In this document: piece by piece, positions 59,265 to 64,000 of the stretch
Numbering within the stretch: the first letter of the stretch is position 1
How the letters are laid out: every line of letters starts with the position of its first letter
Made by a program: the position numbers and the translations under genes
Origin: Rathayibacter sp. VKM Ac-2760
GTDB taxonomy: Bacteria; Actinomycetota; Actinomycetes; Actinomycetales; Microbacteriaceae
Length of the DNA: 64,000 nucleotides
NCBI RefSeq assembly: GCF_009834185.1
Contig: NZ_CP047173.1
Coordinates: forward strand, 1,302,001-1,366,000
Direction: 5' to 3'
The notes under the pieces: generated by a model
What the model saw: only the letters and a program-made list of their open reading frames with translations
What the model was told of the DNA's origin: nothing
Database searches by the model: none

Positions 59265-59759
59265 TCAGCGCGCGGCGCCGAAGAGGCTGCCGGTCGTGGA
59301 GCCTGCCGCGGGGTCGTAGACGGCGCAGAGCACCGAGCGGTCGCCGTGCCGCCAGCTGACCTCGGAGGGGACGAAGCTGCGGTACTCCAGAGCGGAGTCG
59401 CCGTAGGCGATGCCGATCGTCGCCGGGAACTCGGGCTCGCAGCCGGCCTCCGCCTGCGCGAGCAGGGTGTTGCGGCTCGTGTAGTCGTCGCCGGGCTGGG
59501 CGAACACGTGGAACAGCTCGAGCTCGTGCGGATCGGCGCACGGGACGACCTCGACGTCGGCGATCCGGTCGTCGTCCGGCGCGCGGAGGCAGTCGCCCTT
59601 GACGAGCGAGAAGGGGTCGACGCTGCCCGCCGTGACGACGACTCCGCTCTCGTCGCGCACGGCCTCCGGCCCGTCGCCGCCCACGACGGACGAGCAGGCC
59701 GCCAGCGAGAGCGCCGCGACGGCGAGCATCGCGGCAGAGGCCGCGCGTCGCAGGCTCAT
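59265..59759 (-). CDS. Lipoprotein with septum-formation-like domain
   Basis: A 164-residue lipoprotein: signal peptide SLRRAASAAMLAVAALSLAAC with lipobox LAAC, then a domain with LVKGDCLRAP, VVPCADPHELELFHVF, AGCEPEFPATIG and RSVLCAVYD. The four Cys and the CADPHxxE pattern match the actinobacterial septum-formation (DUF4190-associated) domain. ATG at 59759 overlaps the HisN-like stop by 4 bp, so the two are co-transcribed. Probably surface-exposed; no biochemical role known. Confidence 0.82.
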   Translation of the reverse strand: MSLRRAASAAMLAVAALSLAACSSVVGGDGPEAVRDESGVVVTAGSVDPFSLVKGDCLRAPDDDRIADVEVVPCADPHELELFHVFAQPGDDYTSRNTLLAQAEAGCEPEFPATIGIAYGDSALEYRSFVPSEVSWRHGDRSVLCAVYDPAAGSTTGSLFGAAR

Positions 59760-60601
59760 CGGCGGGCGACGATCGCGAGGACCTCGTCGTGCAGGACGCC
59801 GTTGGTGGCGAGTGCGCTGCCCCGCCACGGACCGTCCTCGCCGTCGACCGAGGTGAAGCGGCCGCCCGCCTCCTCGACGATCGGCACGAGGGCGGCGAGG
59901 TCGTACGGCTTCACGTCGAACTCGCCGGCGCCGTCGATCAGGCCCTCGGCGACCAGCATGTACGGCCAGGCGTCCCCGTAGGCGCGGTCGCGCCAGACCG
60001 AGCGGGCGAGTTGAAGCAGCTGCTCGAGCCGGCCCGCACCGTCCCACTGCTGGATGCTGTTGTAGCTGAAGGTCGCGTCGGCGAGCGCGGCGACGCCCGA
60101 GACCCGGAGGCGGCGCGGCTCCTCCGCCACGGGGGCGACGAGCACGCCCCGGAGCTCGTCCGGCAGGTCGAGGCTGCCGAGCGGTGCGCGGCTCTCGTCG
60201 ACCCAGGCGCCGGCGTCCCTCGACGCCCACCAGCGCTTGCCGAGGGCGGGCGCCGAGACGACGCCGACCACGGGGACGCCGTCGACGGCCAGTGCGATCA
60301 GCGTGGCCCAGATCGGCACGCCGCGGACGAAGTGCGCCGTGCCGTCGATCGGGTCGATGATCCACTGGCGCGCAGCGTCGCCCGACGTGCCGAACTCCTC
60401 GCCGAGGATCGCGTCGTCGGGGCGCTCGGCGGCGAGGATCGCGCGGATCGCCTCCTCGACGGCACGATCGGCGTCGGAGACGGGGGTGCTGTCGGGCTTC
60501 GTGTCCACCACGAGGTCGAGGGCGAGGAACCGGTCGCGCGAGATCGCGTCGGCGGCGTCGGCGAGGCGGAGGGCGAGGCGGAGGTCGTCGTCGAGGGTCA
60601 C
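59756..60601 (-). CDS. hisN: Inositol monophosphatase-family phosphatase (HisN-like)
   Basis: A 281-residue Mg-dependent phosphatase of the inositol monophosphatase fold, of the type acting as histidinol-phosphatase in actinobacteria. Metal-site motifs: LGEEFGTSGDA, WIIDPIDGTAHFVRGVP and RAYGDAWPYMLVAEG. GTG at 60601 follows TATCGT by 6 nt, a clear leaderless start. Alternative substrates (inositol phosphates, FBP) cannot be excluded from sequence. It is transcribed toward and overlaps the lipoprotein gene. Confidence 0.85.
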   Translation of the reverse strand: MTLDDDLRLALRLADAADAISRDRFLALDLVVDTKPDSTPVSDADRAVEEAIRAILAAERPDDAILGEEFGTSGDAARQWIIDPIDGTAHFVRGVPIWATLIALAVDGVPVVGVVSAPALGKRWWASRDAGAWVDESRAPLGSLDLPDELRGVLVAPVAEEPRRLRVSGVAALADATFSYNSIQQWDGAGRLEQLLQLARSVWRDRAYGDAWPYMLVAEGLIDGAGEFDVKPYDLAALVPIVEEAGGRFTSVDGEDGPWRGSALATNGVLHDEVLAIVARR

Positions 60602-60677
60602 GCGTCCACGATACTGAGCGACCCCGCCGTGCGCGGGCCTCCCTGCCGGTCGAGCGGCTCCGGAGGGGCGCACTGCA

Positions 60678-60801
60678 TGCTGGTCGAGTAGCCCCGAAGG
60701 GGCGTATCGAGACCCTCCGCCTCCGGGGGACGAGTTCCGGCGACCCACCATCCGGCCCTGGTGGATCTCGATACGCCCGTTGCGCGGGCTGCTCGGTCAG
60801 C
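60678..60801. repeat. Inverted pair of palindromic elements
   Basis: A plus-form element (60678-60715) and a minus-form element (60759-60801) flank a 43-bp spacer, the same arrangement as at 31955-32079. A partial copy (CCGGTCGAGCGGCTCCGGAG) lies at 60646-60665. Together they fill the gap between the hisN-like start and the tRNA-Lys promoter; no gene is present. Confidence 0.87.
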
Positions 60802-60862
60802 CTGACGCGGAGCCGCTGCGCGGGCCGATCAGCAGAGGCGACTCTCGCTCCGCCGTGTCGAT

Positions 60863-60893
60863 TTGACGAACCGGGGGTGGGCGCTGGTAGTGT
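60863..60893 (+). promoter_or_regulatory. Promoter of tRNA-Lys
   Basis: TTGACG (60863-60868) and TAGTGT (60888-60893) with a 19-bp spacer, 39 bp before the tRNA. The -35 is near consensus; the spacer is slightly long. Confidence 0.6.
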
Positions 60894-60932
60894 GATCCCT
60901 CGGTTCGGCACGCACGATTCGCCGGTCGCCAT

Positions 60933-61008
60933 GCACCTCTAGCTCAATCGGCAGAGCAACTGACTCTTAATCAGTGGGTTCTCGGTTCAAGTCCGAGGGG
61001 GTGCACCA
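60933..61008 (+). tRNA. tRNA-Lys (CTT)
   Basis: GCACCTC pairs with GGGGTGC in the acceptor stem; the anticodon loop ACTCTTAAT gives CTT and the T loop is GGTTCAAGTCC. The CCA end is encoded (61006-61008). Confidence 0.96.
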
Positions 61009-61209
61009 GCACGAGACGCTCGCCACACCGGCGGGCGTTTCGTCGTTTCCGGGGTATGTCCCGCGGGCCGCGGCCCCGGTCGCCCCGCCTGGGCATCCGC
61101 GCAACATCGCGCCGTCGCTCCCGCGCCGTCCGCCGTGTCCGTGGGAGGCTGCCCTCTTCGTCCGATCCGCTCGATGGTGCGCGCTCCTCCTCCCTCCGAA
61201 AGGACCGCC

Positions 61210-62403
61210 GTGCCCGAAGACGCCCTGCAAGAAGTCGGCTCCATCGCCCTCGCGGTGCTCATCGCCGTCGTGATCGCCGTCGTCGTGACCGCGATCGTCG
61301 CCCTGATCGTCCGCTCGATCGGGAAGCGCAAGACCTGGGCGCGCCTGCTCATCCGCCGCGCGCGCATCCCGTTCCGGGTGCTGCTGCTCACCATCGCCGT
61401 CTGGGCCGCGCTCGCCGCGACCGTCTCGGGCGACACCTGGCCGGGACTCGTCGACCGCATCTTCCAGATCGCCACGATCGGCGCCGCCGCCTGGCTGGTG
61501 GGCGCGAGCTTCGTCTTCCTCGAGGACCTCGGGGCCGAGCGCTACCGCACCGACACCGCCGACAACCGGCGGGCCCGGCGCCTGCGCACGCAGATGACGA
61601 TCATCCGGCGGGTGGCCGTCGCCGCCGTCGTCGTGATCGCGATCGGCGCCTCACTGCTGACCTTCCCCGAGGCGCGGACCGCGGGCGCCTCCCTGCTCGC
61701 CTCGGCCGGTGTGCTCTCGATCGTCGCCGGCCTCGCCGCGCAGTCCAGCCTCACCAACATCTTCGCGGGGATGCAGCTCGCCTTCAGCGATGCGATCCGC
61801 CTCGACGACGTCGTCATCGTCGAGAGCGAGTGGGGCCGGATCGAGGAGATCACGCTGACCTACGTGGTCGTCCACCTCTGGGACGACCGGCGCCTGGTGC
61901 TGCCGACGAACTACTTCACCACCCAGCCGTTCCAGAACTGGACGCGCACCGGCTCCGAGCTGCTCGGCGCCGTCGAGCTCGACCTCGACTGGCGCGTGCG
62001 GCCCGAGGAGATGCGCACCGAGCTGCACCGCATCCTCGACGAGACGGACCTCTGGGACCAGCGGGTGAGTGTGCTGCAGGTCACCGACGCGGTCGGCGGC
62101 TACGTGCGCATCCGCGTCCTCGTCACCGCGAAGGACGCGCCGACGCTGTTCGATCTGCGTTGCTACGTGCGGGAGCGACTGGTCAGCTGGCTGCACGAGA
62201 GCGACCCCATCGCACTGCCGCGCCAGCGGGTCGAGATGCAGCACGAGGAGGCGGGCACGGCCCCCGCGCCGCGCAGTCACACGCGCTCGGCGCCGGACAA
62301 CCTGTTCTCCGGCGACCGTGCCTCGAACGAGCGCGGCGCGCTCTTCACCGGCCTGATCGACCTGCGCGAGACGCCGAGGGGCGGGGCGCCCGAGCGCGAC
62401 TGA
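61210..62403 (+). CDS. Mechanosensitive ion channel family protein (MscS-like)
   Basis: A 397-residue channel with an extra N-terminal helix bundle. About four hydrophobic segments lie in residues 10-170; the pore helix and following MscS element read SLLASAGVLSIVAGLAAQSS, then LTNIFAGMQLAFSDAIRLDD. The beta domain has VIVESEWGRIEEITLTYVVV and RRLVLPTNYFTTQPFQNWTR. GTG at 61210 has GAAAGGA about 6 nt upstream; an earlier in-frame ATG lacks a site. It should relieve hypo-osmotic pressure. The C-terminal 50 residues are polar and variable. Confidence 0.9.
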   Translation: MPEDALQEVGSIALAVLIAVVIAVVVTAIVALIVRSIGKRKTWARLLIRRARIPFRVLLLTIAVWAALAATVSGDTWPGLVDRIFQIATIGAAAWLVGASFVFLEDLGAERYRTDTADNRRARRLRTQMTIIRRVAVAAVVVIAIGASLLTFPEARTAGASLLASAGVLSIVAGLAAQSSLTNIFAGMQLAFSDAIRLDDVVIVESEWGRIEEITLTYVVVHLWDDRRLVLPTNYFTTQPFQNWTRTGSELLGAVELDLDWRVRPEEMRTELHRILDETDLWDQRVSVLQVTDAVGGYVRIRVLVTAKDAPTLFDLRCYVRERLVSWLHESDPIALPRQRVEMQHEEAGTAPAPRSHTRSAPDNLFSGDRASNERGALFTGLIDLRETPRGGAPERD

Positions 62404-62414
62404 CGCTGCAGGGC

Positions 62415-63182
62415 CTAGCCGTCGCCCTCCGCGAAGGCGACCAGCGCCTCGGCGATCCGCGCGTCGGCCTCCTCGTGACCGATGGTGGCGGTGCCGTCAC
62501 CCGGCTGCGGGCCGTACCAGCCGAAGTCGGCGTGGTTGGCGCCGGCGATCTCGACGAACTCCGCATCGGCGGGCAGCTGGTCGCTCGCCGCCGCGACCTT
62601 CGCCGGGGTGCTCAGCCCGTCCTCCGAGCCGCTCAGACTCAGGACCGGCAGAGCCGAGCCCGAGAGGTCGTTCGCGCAGTAGCTGCCGAGCAGCACGAGA
62701 CCCGCCACCCCGGGGTCCTCGGCCCAGCGGCAGGCCACGACGCCGCCGAGGGAGTGGCCGCCGACCAGCCACTCGTCGACGCCGGGGCCCTGCGCCGTGA
62801 AGGTCTCGAGCGGGCGCAGGTCGAAGAACGCGAGGTTGAGGATCGGCCGCGTGATGACCACCGTGGCGCCCGCCTCGACCAGCGGGGAGAGCGTCGCCTC
62901 GTAGGAGGCCGCGTCGACCTTCGCCCCGGGGATGAAGACGAGCCCCGTGCCGGCCAGGGCGGTCGAGGCCTCGTCGGTCGGGGTCAGCACGATCGCGTTG
63001 TCGGTGCGCTCGACCGCGACGGCCGGGTCGGCGTCGACCCGCGCGAGCGCCGCCTCGTCCGGCCCCATCACGATCGAGGACCAGGTCAGGAAGCCGAGGA
63101 CGGCGACGGCGAGCAGGCCGCCGAGGCTCAGGAGGACGATCCGGAGCGGCCTGCGCCGCCTCGTCGGCGTCGCGGCGCTCAC
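62415..63182 (-). CDS. Membrane-anchored alpha/beta hydrolase
   Basis: A 255-residue hydrolase with an N-terminal signal anchor (IVLLSLGGLLAVAVLGFLTW, about residues 15-34). The triad is intact: Ser in WLVGGHSLGGVVACRWA, Asp in SLSGSEDGLSTP and His in IAGANHADFGWY. The family is the broad alpha/beta hydrolase (Abhydrolase_5-like) group; substrate unknown, outside the membrane. GTG at 63182 overlaps the GH15 stop by 4 bp, so it is the downstream partner of the glucoamylase-like gene. Confidence 0.85.
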   Translation of the reverse strand: MSAATPTRRRRPLRIVLLSLGGLLAVAVLGFLTWSSIVMGPDEAALARVDADPAVAVERTDNAIVLTPTDEASTALAGTGLVFIPGAKVDAASYEATLSPLVEAGATVVITRPILNLAFFDLRPLETFTAQGPGVDEWLVGGHSLGGVVACRWAEDPGVAGLVLLGSYCANDLSGSALPVLSLSGSEDGLSTPAKVAAASDQLPADAEFVEIAGANHADFGWYGPQPGDGTATIGHEEADARIAEALVAFAEGDG

Positions 63183-64000
63183 CGGTGCGCCGCGATCGCG
63201 TCGGCGGCCTGGACGAGCGCGAGGTGCGAGAGGGCCTGCGGGGTGTTGCCCGCGTGCCGCTCGTTCTCCACGTCGTACTCCTCGGACAGCAGCCCGACGT
63301 CGTTGCACAGGCCGACCAGGCGGTCCATCAGCGCCCGCGCGTCGTCGATGCGGCCCGACGCGGCGTACTGCCGCACCAGCCAGAACGAGCAGGCGAGGAA
63401 CGGGTGCTCGCCGCCGGCGAGGCCGTCGACCGACGACTCCGTGCGGTAGCGGTGCAGCAGGCCCTCGTGCATCAGCGCGCGCTCGAGCTCGGCGACCGTG
63501 CCGAGCATCCGCGGGTCGTCGGCGGCGACGAAGCCCACCATCGGCAGCACGAGCAGCGAGGCGTCCACCTCGCTCGAGCCGTAGGACTGCACGAAGTGCC
63601 CGCGCTCGGAGTCGAAGCCCTGCGCCTCGATCTCTGCGCGGACCGTGTCGCGGAGCCGCTCCCAGGTCTCCACGGGTCCGTCGAGGCCGTGCTCGCGGAC
63701 GGCGCGCACGCCGCGATCGAGGGCGGCCCAGATCATCACGCGCGAGTGCGTGAAGTGCCGCGGCTCCCCGCGGATCTCCCAGATGCCGTTGTCGGGCCGC
63801 TGCCAGTTGCTCTCGACGAAGCCGAGCAGGGCGCGCTGCAGCGGCCAGGAGAACTCGGTCTCGTCGACGCCGGCCGAGCGCGCCTCGTGCAGGGCGACCA
63901 TCACCTCGCCGATCACGTCGGCCTGGTACTGGTCGACCGCGGCGTTGCCGATGCGGACGGGCGACGCGCCGTCGTAGCCGGGCAGGCTCGGCATGGTCCG
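63179..64000 (-). CDS. Glycoside hydrolase family 15 protein (partial, C-terminus)
   Basis: The C-terminal 273 residues of a GH15 glucoamylase/trehalase; the N-terminus is beyond the right edge. It enters at RTMPSLPGYDGASPVRIGNA, the GH15 YxGSxPVRxGNAA motif, then WEIRGEPRHFTHSRVMIWAA (substrate-binding region) and GLLSEEYDVENERHAGNTPQ, where the Glu of SEEYD is the expected catalytic base. The (alpha/alpha)6 barrel seems intact in the visible part. Substrates in actinobacteria include trehalose and short alpha-glucans, so it could act with the amylosucrase at 29905 in alpha-glucan turnover; that link is speculative. Confidence 0.92.
   Translation of the reverse strand, partial: RTMPSLPGYDGASPVRIGNAAVDQYQADVIGEVMVALHEARSAGVDETEFSWPLQRALLGFVESNWQRPDNGIWEIRGEPRHFTHSRVMIWAALDRGVRAVREHGLDGPVETWERLRDTVRAEIEAQGFDSERGHFVQSYGSSEVDASLLVLPMVGFVAADDPRMLGTVAELERALMHEGLLHRYRTESSVDGLAGGEHPFLACSFWLVRQYAASGRIDDARALMDRLVGLCNDVGLLSEEYDVENERHAGNTPQALSHLALVQAADAIAAHR

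Overview
The window is high-GC (about 70% or more) actinobacterial chromosome. Protein families (DUF3107, DUF3039, the AdnAB-like helicase-nuclease pair, UPF0182, LonS-type PDZ protease), frequent GTG starts, ATGA/GTGA overlaps and many apparently leaderless genes point to Microbacteriaceae, perhaps close to Rathayibacter, Clavibacter or Curtobacterium; the genus is an inference. No transposase, integrase, phage gene or CRISPR array was seen. The window is a core chromosome segment with a few lineage-specific insertions.

Layout. 1-2.5 kb: GntR regulator (cut by the left edge) divergent from an MFS transporter and an Asp/Glu-racemase-like protein. 2.5-21 kb: a DNA-repair/cell-envelope block that resembles the mycobacterial Rv3193c-Rv3202c neighbourhood: DUF3107, adnA-like (frameshifted), adnB-like, an APH-fold protein without catalytic residues, nudC, a UvrD2-like helicase, an orphan ThiF/cyclodehydratase-like protein, a zincin-like protein, a LonS-type protease, UPF0182 and a methyltransferase; then initiator tRNA-fMet. 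21-27 kb: VOC protein, secreted CHAP hydrolase, nitrilase-family amidase, aminotransferase, HtrA protease. 27-33.4 kb: surface-polymer genes (two GT2 enzymes around a CDP-alcohol phosphotransferase, and a CDP-glycerol-transferase-like protein) with an amylosucrase between them. 33.5-40.4 kb: AI-2E-type permease, repeat-rich spacer, PPOX/MocR divergent pair, HhH-GPD protein, GNAT, and an unusual EcsC-like/alpha-beta-hydrolase fusion. 40.5-42.9 kb: Wzt/Wzm (TagHG) exporter and a LicC-like cytidylyltransferase, probably the export and activation arm for the 27-33 kb polymer. 43-50 kb: ABC exporter, DUF3039, pncB, the murI-rph-rdgB operon, DedA, tRNA-Leu. 50.6-58.4 kb: MFS, prfB, a small secreted protein, ftsE-ftsX, smpB, MFS, tmRNA, which joins cell-division and ribosome-rescue genes. 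58.5-64 kb: unknown protein, lipoprotein, HisN-like phosphatase, tRNA-Lys, MscS channel, alpha/beta hydrolase, GH15 glucoamylase (cut by the right edge).

The features most worth a second look are: several proteins that keep a fold but have lost its catalytic or metal residues (racemase-like, APH-like, NudC zinc ribbon, EcsC-hydrolase fusion); a family of intergenic palindromic elements with consensus TTGCTGGTCGAGTAGCC...GTATCGAGACCCAC, often in inverted pairs; a 151-bp tandem repeat beside a long hairpin; a 63-bp palindrome; and a recurrent TANNNT hexamer 6-9 nt upstream of start codons that implies widespread leaderless transcription.
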